From contig DASTKH010000044.1 of NCBI GenBank assembly GCA_035716025.1, positions 1-64,000 of the forward strand: a stretch of 64,000 bases of DNA, in the 5' to 3' direction. Below are positions 52,828 to 61,573 of the stretch, piece after piece. The stretch comes from JADGHE01 sp035716025 (lineage in GTDB: Bacteria > Pseudomonadota > Alphaproteobacteria > Rhizobiales > Xanthobacteraceae). The notes under the pieces were generated by a model. The model was not told the DNA's origin. It worked only from the letters and a program-made list of their open reading frames with translations, and searched no databases. The translations under genes and the position numbers were made by a program. Positions within the stretch are counted from its first letter, which is position 1, and every line of letters begins with the position of its first letter.

Positions 52828-53589
52828 TCAGCCCATATAGGCGCCGCCGTTCACGTGCAGCGCCTGACCGGTGATGTAGCGAGCCTTCGGTCCGCAGAGA
52901 TAGCGGACCATGCCGGAAAGCTCCTCGACGGTGCCTTTGCGACCGTTGAGCGGCTGCGCGAACTGATAGTGCTGCGGTCGCGGCCCCGAGGCCGGCTTTC
53001 CGGCCGGCGTGTCGATCATCCCGGGCACAACACAGTTCACGTTTATGCCGTAGTCGGCGAGCTCGTGCGCCAGCGCCTTGGTAAGTCCGATCAGGCCGGA
53101 TTTGGCGGTGATCACGTGCGCGCGGTGCTTCGCTCCGACATGACCGCTCATCCCGCCGATATTGACGATCGTGCCGCTCCCGCTCTTCTTGAGCTCGGGC
53201 AGAGCCGCCTTGGTGCAGCGGAACGCGCCGTCGAGAATCGTCCCGGTGATCTCGCGCCACTCTTCGAAGCTCATGTCTTCGAGCGCAGTCTCGCGCCGCA
53301 GCGCGGCATTGTTGACGAGAATGTCGATGCGGCCGAATTTGTTCTTGGCGGCGCGCGCAAGCTTCTCGCCCGTGTCCGGGTGGGCGACGTCGCCGAGCAC
53401 GATGGCGGCACGTCCGCCCGCCCCTTGGATGCGGGCCGCGACCTCCTCGGCCTCCTGCTCATTCGACCGGACATTGACGATCACGGCCGCTCCGGCGCGG
53501 GCAAGATCGAGCGCGATCGCGCGGCCGATATTGCGCCCGGCGCCGGTGATGATCGCGACACGCCCTTCGAGTTCCTTGTCTTCGGTCAT
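52828..53589 (-). CDS. SDR-family protein lacking the usual catalytic tyrosine
   Basis: The protein has 253 residues with GGAGGGAAAGGAA before the ATG. It has Rossmann ITGAGRNIGRAIALDLA, NNAA and the C-terminal GQALHVNGGAYMG. The active-site segment reads IVNIGGMSGHVGAKHRAHVI, then TAKSGL, where the YxxxK Tyr position is Val (Lys kept) and the preceding Ser differs. So it may not reduce by the standard mechanism. It heads the series with pcaF and pcaHG. Confidence 0.88.
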   Translation of the reverse strand: MTEDKELEGRVAIITGAGRNIGRAIALDLARAGAAVIVNVRSNEQEAEEVAARIQGAGGRAAIVLGDVAHPDTGEKLARAAKNKFGRIDILVNNAALRRETALEDMSFEEWREITGTILDGAFRCTKAALPELKKSGSGTIVNIGGMSGHVGAKHRAHVITAKSGLIGLTKALAHELADYGINVNCVVPGMIDTPAGKPASGPRPQHYQFAQPLNGRKGTVEELSGMVRYLCGPKARYITGQALHVNGGAYMG

Positions 53590-53668
53590 TTCCTTTCCCT
53601 CCCTCGTTCCGCGGCATTCTAGACCAGGACCAAGGCTGCGGGTCGCCCCCGCGGCGCCCCACGGAAAG

Positions 53669-53725
53669 CCTCTCCCCTCGCGGGAGGATGGCTCCGCGCG
53701 CCAGCGCGGAGCCGGGTGAGGGGGA
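53669..53725. repeat. REP-like palindromic repeat
   Basis: The inner hairpin GGCTCCGCGC/GCGCGGAGCC (53690-53713) is nested in outer arms CCTCTCCCCT...GGGTGAGGGG. This whole sequence recurs between genes in Bradyrhizobium-type genomes. It lies between the patatin and SDR genes and may end or stabilise transcripts. Confidence 0.65.
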
Positions 53726-53744
53726 AACGGCCGCCGAAGCCGGC

Positions 53745-54689
53745 TTATCGGGCTTCGATCAGCTCCGTGATCTTCTGCTGCACGTGCGCCTTCACGGGAT
53801 CGGCGGCGCGCAGGATGGCGCTCACCTTGAAGAAGTCGAGGAGCCGGAAGCTCCCGACATTCGGGCGCACCAGGACGTCGGGCGGTCCGACCTTGAGCTT
53901 CTCGTTCACGATGGTGTGCCCCATGATTTGGATCGCGGCGAACAGGGCGTCCCACGGGTCGGGGATGCCGCGCGGCTCCGACGGGCCGACCGAAGTATCG
54001 ACCGCAAGAACGATGTCTGCGCGCTCCCGTACGCAGGCGAAGGGCAGCGGATTGACGGCGGCGCCGTCGATCAGCACGCGTCCGTCGATCTCGACCGGGC
54101 GCACCAGACCGGGAATGGCCATCGAGGCGGCGAGCGCGGGATTGAGCGGCCCCTCCTCGAAGGCGCGTTCGGCCCGCGCATATAGGTCCGTCGTCATGAC
54201 GATCAGGGGAATGCCGAGCTGCGCGAAGCTGCGGGGCATCGCTTGCGGCAGCAGCGCGGCCGTGAGCTTCTCGGCATTCATCACCATCGGATTGCCGAAG
54301 CCGGCGGAGAACACCTCCCGCAGCGAGACGGCCCGGGCGCGCATGAGGCGGCGGAGGATTTCCGGACGATCGTGGAGCAGGCGGATCGCGTGGCGGCGGA
54401 TGTCGCGGCCGCTCATGCCCGCCGCATAGGCGGCGCCGATCGCGGCGCCGATGGAGCTGCCGGCGATCACGCTCGGCCGCAGGCCGATTTCGTCCAGGGC
54501 CTCCAGCACGGGGATATGCGCAAGCCCGCGCGCTCCGCCTCCGCCGAGGACGAGTGCGAAGGATTTCCGGCGCACCGCCTGCACCGGCGCCTTCGCCGCG
54601 GCGTCCGTGCCGACCCGCTCGCCCGGCGCGGCCGGATGCAAGGGGCGCGAAGCGCTGGCGATATCCGCACAGGAGGTGGGCGCGCTCAC
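53745..54689 (-). CDS. Patatin-like phospholipase/acyl hydrolase
   Basis: The protein has 314 residues from the GTG at 54689, 13 bases after the previous stop; the start is uncertain. The patatin triad is complete: oxyanion loop VLGGGGARGLAHI, nucleophile elbow IAGSSIGAAIG (Ser) and VLIDGAAVNPLP (Asp). A two-residue Ser/Asp dyad hydrolyses lipid esters. Family members include RssA-type proteins. No signal peptide is seen, so it is likely cytosolic or membrane-bound. Confidence 0.9.
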   Translation of the reverse strand: MSAPTSCADIASASRPLHPAAPGERVGTDAAAKAPVQAVRRKSFALVLGGGGARGLAHIPVLEALDEIGLRPSVIAGSSIGAAIGAAYAAGMSGRDIRRHAIRLLHDRPEILRRLMRARAVSLREVFSAGFGNPMVMNAEKLTAALLPQAMPRSFAQLGIPLIVMTTDLYARAERAFEEGPLNPALAASMAIPGLVRPVEIDGRVLIDGAAVNPLPFACVRERADIVLAVDTSVGPSEPRGIPDPWDALFAAIQIMGHTIVNEKLKVGPPDVLVRPNVGSFRLLDFFKVSAILRAADPVKAHVQQKITELIEAR

Positions 54690-54702
54690 GCCCGTTTCCG
54701 AT

Positions 54703-55791
54703 TCAGCGGGCGCCGGCCTGCCGAGCGTAGCGCCAGGCGACCTCGGCGAGCGGCCGAACAAGGGCGGCGCGGGCGGGGGCGTTCTCGTTGGCGGCCGTGC
54801 CGTCGCGCACGCGTCCGACGATTCCCTGCAGGATGGCGGCGAGCCGAAAAAAATTGTAGGCCGAATAGACATCGAGATGAGGGCGCGGGTCGAGTCCGGT
54901 GCGCGCCACATAAGCGTCCACATAGTCGCTGAGACTGGGGATTCCCAGTTCGGCAAGATCGAACCCGACCAGTGAGGCGGTACCGGCGCTCGCTCCGTCG
55001 AATCGCGGCATGCTCCATTGCATCAGGTGGTAGGTGAAGTCGGCGAGGGGATCGCCGAGTGTCGACAACTCCCAATCGAGCACCGCCAGCACCCGCGGGC
55101 CGTCCGCAGCGAGGATCATGTTGTCGAGGCGGTAGTCGCCATGCACGAGCCGCACCGGCCCGGGCGGCGGCAAATGGCCCGGAAGCCATTCCATCAGCCG
55201 CTCCATTTCGTCGATCCGTTCGGTTTCGGACGCCCGATATTGCTTCGACCAGCGGTCGACCTGGCGGGCGACATAGTTCTCGCCGCGCCCGAAATCGCCG
55301 AGCCCGATCGCCGCGGGATCGAACATGTGCAGGCGCGCGAGCGTCGCATTCATGGCGTCGTAGACCGCCCGCCGCTCCTCGGGGGTCGAGCCTTCCATGT
55401 GCGGCGTCCAGAAGACGCGCCCCTCGACATAGCTCATCACGTAAAACGGCGTGCCGACCACGCTCTCGTCGGCGCAGTAGATCACCGGCTGCGCAACGGG
55501 AAAGCCCTGCGGATAAAGCGCGCTGATGACGCGGAATTCCCGGTCGACCGCATGCGCGGAAGGCAGAAGCTTGCCCGGCGGCTTGCGCCGCAGCACATAG
55601 GCGCGCTCCGGGGTTTCGAGCCGGTAGGTCGGATTGGATTGCCCGCCTTTGAACTGCCGCACCGCCAGCGGCCCGCGGAAGCCCGGCACATGGGCGGCGA
55701 GATGGGCTTCGAGACGGCTCACGTCGAAGCGCAGGGCGGGTGTTACGTCCTTGGTGCCGGAGTACATCGCCTGGCGGTCGAGGGCATTCAT
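54703..55791 (-). CDS. Aminoglycoside-phosphotransferase-family kinase (ACAD10/11 N-domain-like)
   Basis: The protein has 362 residues with AGGAGAAG upstream of the ATG. The kinase motifs are VRQFKGGQSNPTYRLETP (nucleotide loop), YVLRRKPPGKLLPSAHAVDR (Lys), LVHGDYRLDNMILAADG (catalytic Asp) and VLDWELSTLGDPLADFTYHL (metal Asp). This form resembles the APH domain of ACAD10/11 proteins, which phosphorylate 4-hydroxyacyl-CoAs. With acyl-CoA genes near, a fatty-acid role is more likely than antibiotic resistance. Confidence 0.88.
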   Translation of the reverse strand: MNALDRQAMYSGTKDVTPALRFDVSRLEAHLAAHVPGFRGPLAVRQFKGGQSNPTYRLETPERAYVLRRKPPGKLLPSAHAVDREFRVISALYPQGFPVAQPVIYCADESVVGTPFYVMSYVEGRVFWTPHMEGSTPEERRAVYDAMNATLARLHMFDPAAIGLGDFGRGENYVARQVDRWSKQYRASETERIDEMERLMEWLPGHLPPPGPVRLVHGDYRLDNMILAADGPRVLAVLDWELSTLGDPLADFTYHLMQWSMPRFDGASAGTASLVGFDLAELGIPSLSDYVDAYVARTGLDPRPHLDVYSAYNFFRLAAILQGIVGRVRDGTAANENAPARAALVRPLAEVAWRYARQAGAR

Positions 55792-56112
55792 CGCGCGTCT
55801 TCTCCTGGCGTGGCTCTGCGCCAATCGGTCGCAAGGCTGCGCCGGTCGTGGACGGCGCCTGCCCGGCGCAAGAGCGACGGGCGATTTGAACAATGGGTGG
55901 CAACGGAACGCAATCGGCATCGAAAACCGCCTTGCGCGGCTGGGCGCGGGCCGCGGCGCAGTTCGACTTCCAGACGCATTCCCAACAAGAATCAAAGGCT
56001 TAACGAACATTCCCGGATTCTTGACACTCCATAACCCCGCCAGTATGGTCCGCGCGGCTTTCAGGGGGCGGCGAAAGCGTCCGATTTTCCTGAACTTTGC
56101 GGGTGTCGAAGC
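55792..56112. other. Divergent spacer before the ATP synthase operon
   Basis: The 321 bases carry the F0 operon promoter (56021-56049, listed separately). Short open frames within have no recognisable content. Confidence 0.5.
56021..56049 (+). promoter_or_regulatory. Sigma70-like promoter of the ATP synthase F0 operon
   Basis: TTGACA (56021-56026) and TATGGT (56044-56049) are separated by exactly 17 bases, about 64 bases upstream of atpI. The -35 is perfect and the -10 matches 4 of 6. No other candidate as good lies in this spacer. Confidence 0.7.
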
Positions 56113-56469
56113 ATGGCTGACGGCGCACGCGAGAACGGGAAGCAAAGCGCAACGCCGGCCGATGAGGCCGCCCTCTCCGCGAGGCTCCGGCGTCTCGGCG
56201 AACGGCTCGACCGGAAACGGGCGAGTCGCGCGGCCGAGAGCGAGCCCGGTGCGGGGTCAGCCTCCGATCCGTCGAGGCTTGCCGTCGCGCTGCGGCTTTC
56301 CGCCGAGCTTGTGGGCGGCGTGGCGGTTGGTGCGGGCATCGGGCTTGGCCTCGATTACCTCGCCGGCACATCGCCGTGGGGCTTCATCGTGCTCGTGATG
56401 CTCGGCTTTGCCGGGGGCGTGCTCACGGTCATGCGCTCGGCGGGGGTTATCCCTGAACGCAGGCTTTGA
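56113..56469 (+). CDS. atpI: ATP synthase F0 assembly protein I
   Basis: The protein has 118 residues. A charged cytosolic N-terminus (SARLRRLGERLDRKRASRAA) leads to two membrane helices: AELVGGVAVGAGIGLGLDYL and GFIVLVMLGFAGGVLTVMRS. AtpI assists assembly or Mg2+ supply for the c-ring and leads alphaproteobacterial F0 operons. It lies 83 bases before atpB. Confidence 0.9.
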   Translation: MADGARENGKQSATPADEAALSARLRRLGERLDRKRASRAAESEPGAGSASDPSRLAVALRLSAELVGGVAVGAGIGLGLDYLAGTSPWGFIVLVMLGFAGGVLTVMRSAGVIPERRL

Positions 56470-56552
56470 GGATCGCGGGCGCCGGCGCTCAATGTGCCCG
56501 GAATTGGCCGGCGCAAGCCGGCTTTTGACGCGACGAGGACCGGTTCAAGGTC

Positions 56553-57308
56553 ATGGCTGCTGACCCGATTCACCAGTTTCAGATCAGCAAGATCTATACG
56601 CTCGGCACGGTCGGCGGCCACGAGATCGCCTTCACCAATTCGGCACTTTTTATGGTCATCGCGGTGGCCGGCATCACGCTCCTGATGCTCGGCACAACCG
56701 CCCGCCGCAGCCTGGTGCCCGACCGCGCCCAGTCGCTCGCGGAGATTTCCTACGAATTCGTCGCCGACATGATCCAGTCGACGGCCGGGAAGGAAGGGCT
56801 GCGCTTCTTCCCGTTCGTCTTCTCGATCTTCATGTTCGTGCTGTTCCTCAACATGTTCGGCATGGTGCCGCTCGGCGGGTTCACCGTGACGAGCCACATC
56901 ATCATCACGGCGGCGTTGGCGCTCATCGTGTTCTTCACGGTGCTGCTCTATGGGCTCATGCGGCACGGCCTGCGCTTCTTCAAGCTGTTCGTGCCGAGCG
57001 GCATTCCCTTCTACATCCTGCCGCTGATCGTGTTCATCGAGATCATGTCGTTCCTGTCGCGGCCGATCTCCCACAGCGTGCGTCTGTTCGCCAACATGCT
57101 CGCCGGACACATCACCCTCAAGGTGTTCGCCGGCTTCGTCGTGATGCTGGGCGCGCTGGGCGTCGGCGGATGGATCGGCGCGCTGATCCCCCTCGCTGTC
57201 ACCGTCGCGCTCACCGCCCTCGAATTGCTGGTCGCGTTCCTTCAGGCCTATGTGTTTGCCATTCTGACTTGCATTTACCTGAACGATGCCATCCACCCGG
57301 GCCATTAA
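56553..57308 (+). CDS. atpB: ATP synthase F0 subunit a
   Basis: The protein has 251 residues with five or six transmembrane helices. The essential Arg half-channel helix is SHSVRLFANMLAGHITLKVF, and the last helix reads FLQAYVFAILTCIYLNDAIH. It conducts protons between half-channels and the c-ring. Confidence 0.97.
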   Translation: MAADPIHQFQISKIYTLGTVGGHEIAFTNSALFMVIAVAGITLLMLGTTARRSLVPDRAQSLAEISYEFVADMIQSTAGKEGLRFFPFVFSIFMFVLFLNMFGMVPLGGFTVTSHIIITAALALIVFFTVLLYGLMRHGLRFFKLFVPSGIPFYILPLIVFIEIMSFLSRPISHSVRLFANMLAGHITLKVFAGFVVMLGALGVGGWIGALIPLAVTVALTALELLVAFLQAYVFAILTCIYLNDAIHPGH

Positions 57309-57354
57309 GGTCCTCGAAAGCCACACCAACCGTCATCATCAAGGAGCACTCGAC

Positions 57355-57582
57355 ATGGATCCGATCGCCGCCAAATACATCGGCGCTGGCATCGCCTGCA
57401 TCGGCATGGGCGGAGCCGGCGTCGGCGTAGGCGTCATCTTCGGCAATTATCTCGCGGCGGCGATCCGCAACCCCTCCGCGGCGGCGGGCCAGTTCGGCAA
57501 CCTGATCTTCGGCTTCGCGATCACGGAAGCGCTCGGCATTTTCTCGCTGCTCATCGCACTCCTGCTTCTGTTTGCGCTGTAA
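57355..57582 (+). CDS. atpE: ATP synthase F0 subunit c
   Basis: The protein has 75 residues with AAGGAG upstream of the ATG at 57355 (an upstream in-frame Met is not homologous). The glycine-rich first helix (GIACIGMGGAGVGVGVIFGN), the polar loop RNPSAAAGQ and the second helix with the proton-carrying Glu (GFAITEALGIFSLLIALLLL) are complete. It forms the rotor ring. Confidence 0.97.
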   Translation: MDPIAAKYIGAGIACIGMGGAGVGVGVIFGNYLAAAIRNPSAAAGQFGNLIFGFAITEALGIFSLLIALLLLFAL

Positions 57583-57691
57583 GCCGGGATCGGCCGGCGA
57601 TGCGCGGGGCGCCCCTCGCGCATCGTTTCGCGGGAGAGGGGGCCGGGAAACGCCCGGCCGTGACGCGCGCTAAGGACCGGAACGACTTCGC

Positions 57692-58234
57692 ATGGCGACC
57701 GAAACGACAGCTCACACCGAAGCGCCGGGCGGCCACGGGCCGGCGCCGTTCCCGCCGTTCCAGTCGGAGCACTTCGCCTCCCAGCTCTTCTGGCTCGCGC
57801 TCGCCTTCATCGCGCTCTATTTACTGATGGCGAAGTTCGGCCTGCCGCGCGTCGCCGGCATTCTTGAGGCGCGGCGCGCGCGTGTGGAGGGCGACCTTGC
57901 AGCGGCGGAGGCGCTGCGTGCCGAATCCGAAGCGGCGCTCGCCGCCTACGAGAAATCGCTCGCGGATGCGCGTAACCGCGCCCAGGCGATCGCCAACGAG
58001 ACGCGGGACGCCCTGATGGCGGAGACGGAAGCGAACCGCAAGGCGCTGGAGGCCGACCTGCAGGGAAGGCTTGCGCAAGCCGAGAAGGCGATCAGCGCGA
58101 CGAAGAGCGCCGCCATGGCCAATGTACGGGACGTCGCGGTCGAGACCGCGGAGGCGATCGTGGAGCACCTCACCGGCTCGGCGCCGCCCAGGCCGGCGGT
58201 CGCCGAGGCGGTCGATCGCGTCCTCAAGAGTTGA
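57692..58234 (+). CDS. atpF': ATP synthase F0 subunit b'
   Basis: The protein has 180 residues. A membrane helix (FWLALAFIALYLLMAKFGLP) is followed by a long charged coiled coil that ends in IVEHLTGSAPPRP. The extended Pro/His N-terminus (HTEAPGGHGPAPFPPFQSEH) marks the b' (AtpG-like) form found in Hyphomicrobiales. It forms the peripheral stalk with b. Confidence 0.93.
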   Translation: MATETTAHTEAPGGHGPAPFPPFQSEHFASQLFWLALAFIALYLLMAKFGLPRVAGILEARRARVEGDLAAAEALRAESEAALAAYEKSLADARNRAQAIANETRDALMAETEANRKALEADLQGRLAQAEKAISATKSAAMANVRDVAVETAEAIVEHLTGSAPPRPAVAEAVDRVLKS

Positions 58235-58245
58235 GCGAGGCCACG

Positions 58246-58728
58246 ATGCTCGAAGCCGAACACTGGGTTGCGATCGCCACCGTCCTCTTTCTGCTGGTCC
58301 TCTTCTACTTGGGGGTCCACAGGCAGCTGTTCGAGGCGCTGGATGCACGGCGGCGTCGAATTCAGGCCGAGCTCGACGAGGCGCGGCGCCTGAAGGACGA
58401 GGCGGAATCGCTCGTCGCCCAGTATCGGGCAAAGCGCAGCGAGGCCGAAAAGGAGGCCGAGGCCTTGATCGCCAACGCGCGCGCGGAAGCCGAGCGCTAT
58501 GCGGCCGAAGCCAAGGCCAAGATGGAGGATTTCGTCGCCCGCCGCACCAAGATGGCGGAGACCAAGATCACGCAGGCCGAGGCACAGGCGCTCGCCGAAG
58601 TGCGGGCCGCCGCCGCGGAGGCTGCGGTCGCCGCGGCCGCCGATATCCTGTCGGCCAGCGCCAAGGGCAAGGTCGCGGACGATCTGGTCGCGGACGGCAT
58701 CCGCGAGGTGCGCGCCAAGCTGCATTAG
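58246..58728 (+). CDS. atpF: ATP synthase F0 subunit b
   Basis: The protein has 160 residues from the ATG at 58246 with GCGAGG upstream; a TTG at 58231 is a less likely start. A membrane helix (WVAIATVLFLLVLFYLGVHR) leads to a coiled coil rich in Ala/Glu/Lys. It pairs with b' in the peripheral stalk. F1 genes are not in the window, as usual in this order. Confidence 0.93.
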   Translation: MLEAEHWVAIATVLFLLVLFYLGVHRQLFEALDARRRRIQAELDEARRLKDEAESLVAQYRAKRSEAEKEAEALIANARAEAERYAAEAKAKMEDFVARRTKMAETKITQAEAQALAEVRAAAAEAAVAAAADILSASAKGKVADDLVADGIREVRAKLH

Positions 58729-58859
58729 GGGCCGGCGCGGCCGCGGCGGCAAGCGATGAGACCGCGGCGCGGCGGGCGGGGATTTGATCTCGCCGCAATT
58801 CATCGCCAGATGAAGCCTGCCGGGGCGGCCTGATTCCCGCCAGGCCGGCGGAGCCTGCC

Positions 58860-59780
58860 ATGAACTGGATTGCCAACGTCGTCCGCCCGAAAATCCGCTC
58901 CTTCCTGCGGCGCGAAGTGCCGGAAAATCTCTGGGTGAAATGCCCGGAGACCGGGCAGATGGTCTTCTACAAGGACCTGGAAGCGAATCAGTTCGTCATT
59001 CCGGGCTCCAACTATCACATGCGCATGGGCGCCGCCCTGCGGCTCAAATCGCTGTTTGACGGCGGCATCTACGAAGACATCCCGCTTCCCGACGTTCCGA
59101 CCGACCCCTTAAAGTTCCGCGACGAACGCCGCTACACCGATCGCCTCAAGGATGCTCGTGCGAAGACGGGGCTCACCGACGCCGTGAAGCTCGCCTATGG
59201 CGAACTCGATGGCCTCGGCGTGGTGGCGGCCGTGCAGGATTTCGACTTCATGGGCGGTTCGCTCGGCATGGCGGCCGGCGAGGCAATGGTCAAGGGCTTC
59301 GAAACGGCGGTCGAGCGGGGAACGCCGTTCATCCTGTTTGTCTCCTCGGGCGGCGCACGGATGCAGGAAGGGATCCTCTCGCTCATGCAGATGCCGCGCA
59401 CGACGATCGGCGTGCAGATGCTGCGCGATGCCCGCAAGCCCTATATCGTCGTGCTGACCAACCCGACGACCGGCGGCGTCACCGCCTCCTACGCGATGCT
59501 GGGCGACGTGCACATCGCCGAGCCCGGCGCGCTGGTCGGCTTCGCCGGCCCGCGCGTGATCGAACAGACCATCCGCGAGAAGCTGCCGGAAGGCTTCCAG
59601 CGCGCCGAATATCTGCGCCAGCACGGCATGGTCGACATGGTGGTGCATCGCCACGAATTGCGCGGCGTGCTCGCGCGGCTCTGCCGCCTGCTCACCAAAG
59701 CCCCGGCGGCGACGCCGCGCCCGTCCGCTCTGCTGCCGGCCGCGCCGGCGGGCGCCGCCGCAGCGCCCGTCGACGGCTGA
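58860..59780 (+). CDS. accD: Acetyl-CoA carboxylase carboxyltransferase subunit beta
   Basis: The protein has 306 residues. The carboxyltransferase core (AVQDFDFMGGSLGMAAGEAM, FVSSGGARMQEGILSLMQ and VLTNPTTGGVTASYAMLGD) is complete. The N-terminal zinc-ribbon is reduced: WVKCPETGQMVFYKDLEANQ keeps one Cys, and the usual second pair reads IPGSNYH. That form is normal in related rhizobia. It moves carboxyl from biotin to acetyl-CoA with AccA. It stands 131 bases after atpF. Confidence 0.95.
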   Translation: MNWIANVVRPKIRSFLRREVPENLWVKCPETGQMVFYKDLEANQFVIPGSNYHMRMGAALRLKSLFDGGIYEDIPLPDVPTDPLKFRDERRYTDRLKDARAKTGLTDAVKLAYGELDGLGVVAAVQDFDFMGGSLGMAAGEAMVKGFETAVERGTPFILFVSSGGARMQEGILSLMQMPRTTIGVQMLRDARKPYIVVLTNPTTGGVTASYAMLGDVHIAEPGALVGFAGPRVIEQTIREKLPEGFQRAEYLRQHGMVDMVVHRHELRGVLARLCRLLTKAPAATPRPSALLPAAPAGAAAAPVDG

Positions 59781-59803
59781 GGCGCGATGCGCTCGCGATA
59801 CCG

Positions 59804-61111
59804 ATGACACCGATCGACGCCATTCTGGCGCGCCTCGTCGCGCTGCATCCAAAGAAGATCGATCTTTCGCTCGATCGGATCCTTCGCCTGCTGGCGCGGC
59901 TCGGCGAGCCGCACAAGCGCCTGCCGCCGGTCGTGCATGTGGGCGGCACCAACGGCAAGGGCTCGACCGTGGCCTTCATGCGGGCAATTCTGGAAGCCGC
60001 CGGCCTGCGGGTGCATGTCTACACCTCGCCGCATCTCGTGCGCTTCAGCGAGCGCTTCCGCATCGCCGGGACGCTCGTCGGCGATGCCGAGCTCGCCGAC
60101 GCGCTCGCCGAATGCGAGCGGGCGAACGGCGAGGAGCCGATCACGATTTTCGAGATCACGACCGCGGCGGGCTTTCTCCTGTTTTCGCGCCATGCCGCCG
60201 ATGCGCTGCTGCTCGAGGTCGGGCTCGGCGGCCGCCTCGACGCCACCAATGTGATCGAGCGCCCGGCGGCGAGCGTGATCGCGCCGGTCTCCCTCGACCA
60301 TGTGGACTTCCTCGGCGATTCGCTCACGCAGATCGCGGCCGAGAAGGCGGGCATCATCAAGCGCGGCGCGCCCGCCGTGATCGGCGTGCAACCGCTCGAG
60401 GCGCTCGCACCGATCGAACGGGCCGCGCAACGCCTGCGCGCGCCCTTGTCCGTCGCCGGGGAGCAATGGACGGTCGCACCGGAGCGCGGGCGGCTCGTCT
60501 TTCAGGACGAGAACGGGCTGCTCGATCTGCCTTCGCCACGGCTCGTCGGCCGGCATCAGTTCGAGAATGCGGGGCTTGCGATCGCGACCTTGCGTGCGGC
60601 CGGAACGTGGCGCGTGCCGCTTTCGGCCTTCGAGGCCGGGCTTGCCGCCGCCGACTGGCCGGCCCGCATGCAGCGGCTGTCCTCGGGCGCTCTCGCGTCG
60701 CTCGCGCCAGAGGGCAGCGAGGTCTGGCTCGACGGCGGTCACAATGCAGCAGCCGGCCGGGCGGTCGCAACGACTCTCGCCGATCTTGAGGAGCGCGTTC
60801 CCCGCGCCCTGATCCTTGTCGTCGGCATGTTGGAGACGAAGGATCTCGAAGGCTTTCTCGGCAATTTCGCGGGGCTCGCCCGCCGCGTGATCGCCGTACC
60901 GATCGCGCATCAGGAGAAGGGGCGGCCGCCCGAATCCATTGCCGATGCGGCCCGGCGCGTCGGCATCCCGGCCGAAGCTCGGCAGAGTGTGGCGGAAGCG
61001 CTCGCGCGTATCGGTCAGCTTCAGATCGATCCGCCGCCGCGCATTCTCGTCACCGGCTCGCTTTATCTCGCGGGCGAAGTCTTGGCGGCGAACGGCAGTC
61101 CTCCAGCATAA
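59804..61111 (+). CDS. folC: Bifunctional dihydrofolate/folylpolyglutamate synthase
   Basis: The protein has 435 residues. The P-loop VVHVGGTNGKGSTVAFM and Mur-ligase motifs YTSPHLVRFSERFRI, EVGLGGRLDATN, VSLDHVDFLGDSLTQIAAEK and WLDGGHNAAAGRAV are all in order. It adds glutamate to folates. It lies 23 bases downstream of accD and is probably co-transcribed. Confidence 0.95.
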   Translation: MTPIDAILARLVALHPKKIDLSLDRILRLLARLGEPHKRLPPVVHVGGTNGKGSTVAFMRAILEAAGLRVHVYTSPHLVRFSERFRIAGTLVGDAELADALAECERANGEEPITIFEITTAAGFLLFSRHAADALLLEVGLGGRLDATNVIERPAASVIAPVSLDHVDFLGDSLTQIAAEKAGIIKRGAPAVIGVQPLEALAPIERAAQRLRAPLSVAGEQWTVAPERGRLVFQDENGLLDLPSPRLVGRHQFENAGLAIATLRAAGTWRVPLSAFEAGLAAADWPARMQRLSSGALASLAPEGSEVWLDGGHNAAAGRAVATTLADLEERVPRALILVVGMLETKDLEGFLGNFAGLARRVIAVPIAHQEKGRPPESIADAARRVGIPAEARQSVAEALARIGQLQIDPPPRILVTGSLYLAGEVLAANGSPPA

Positions 61112-61131
61112 GACGCGCGACTTCGGCCCGA

Positions 61132-61166
61132 AAGGCAACGGCCGCCGAAACGGCGGCCGTTGCCTT
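61132..61166. terminator. Bidirectional terminator hairpin between folC and trxA
   Basis: AAGGCAACGGCCGCCG (61132-61147) pairs perfectly with CGGCGGCCGTTGCCTT (61151-61166) around AAA. The 16-pair stem lies between convergent folC and trxA and can end both transcripts. Confidence 0.85.
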
Positions 61167-61186
61167 CGAGCCGGGGAACAATCGCC

Positions 61187-61507
61187 TTATGCGGCGCCCC
61201 GGATCCATTGTTCGAGCTTCTGTTTCGGCGCGGCGCCGATCTGGCGCGAAGCCAGCTCGCCGTTCTTGAACATCATCAGCGTCGGGATGGACATCACGCC
61301 GTATTTCGCCGCCGTGGTCGGGTTTTCGTCGACATTGAGCTTGACGATCTTCACTTTGTCGCCGAGCGTCCCGGCAATTTCCTCGAGCGCGGGCGCGATC
61401 ATGCGGCAAGGGCCGCACCATTCGGCCCAGAAATCCACAACGACGGGCCCGCTGGCCTTAAGGACTTCGTTCTCAAACGTTGCGTCGGAGACTTTTCCAA
61501 CACTCAT
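61187..61507 (-). CDS. trxA: Thioredoxin 1
   Basis: The protein has 106 residues with GAGGTCC ahead of the ATG at 61507. The active site VDFWAEWCGPCRMIAP and the cis-Pro segment VMSIPTLMMFKNGE are standard. It reduces protein disulfides. It lies 66 bases downstream of addA, the usual order in this group. Confidence 0.97.
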   Translation of the reverse strand: MSVGKVSDATFENEVLKASGPVVVDFWAEWCGPCRMIAPALEEIAGTLGDKVKIVKLNVDENPTTAAKYGVMSIPTLMMFKNGELASRQIGAAPKQKLEQWIRGAA

Positions 61508-61573
61508 TTCGGACCTCTTCGGAAAACATCCTGAAAGCGCTTCCGGCGCCCGCGGGACCAACCTCTCCCGAAG

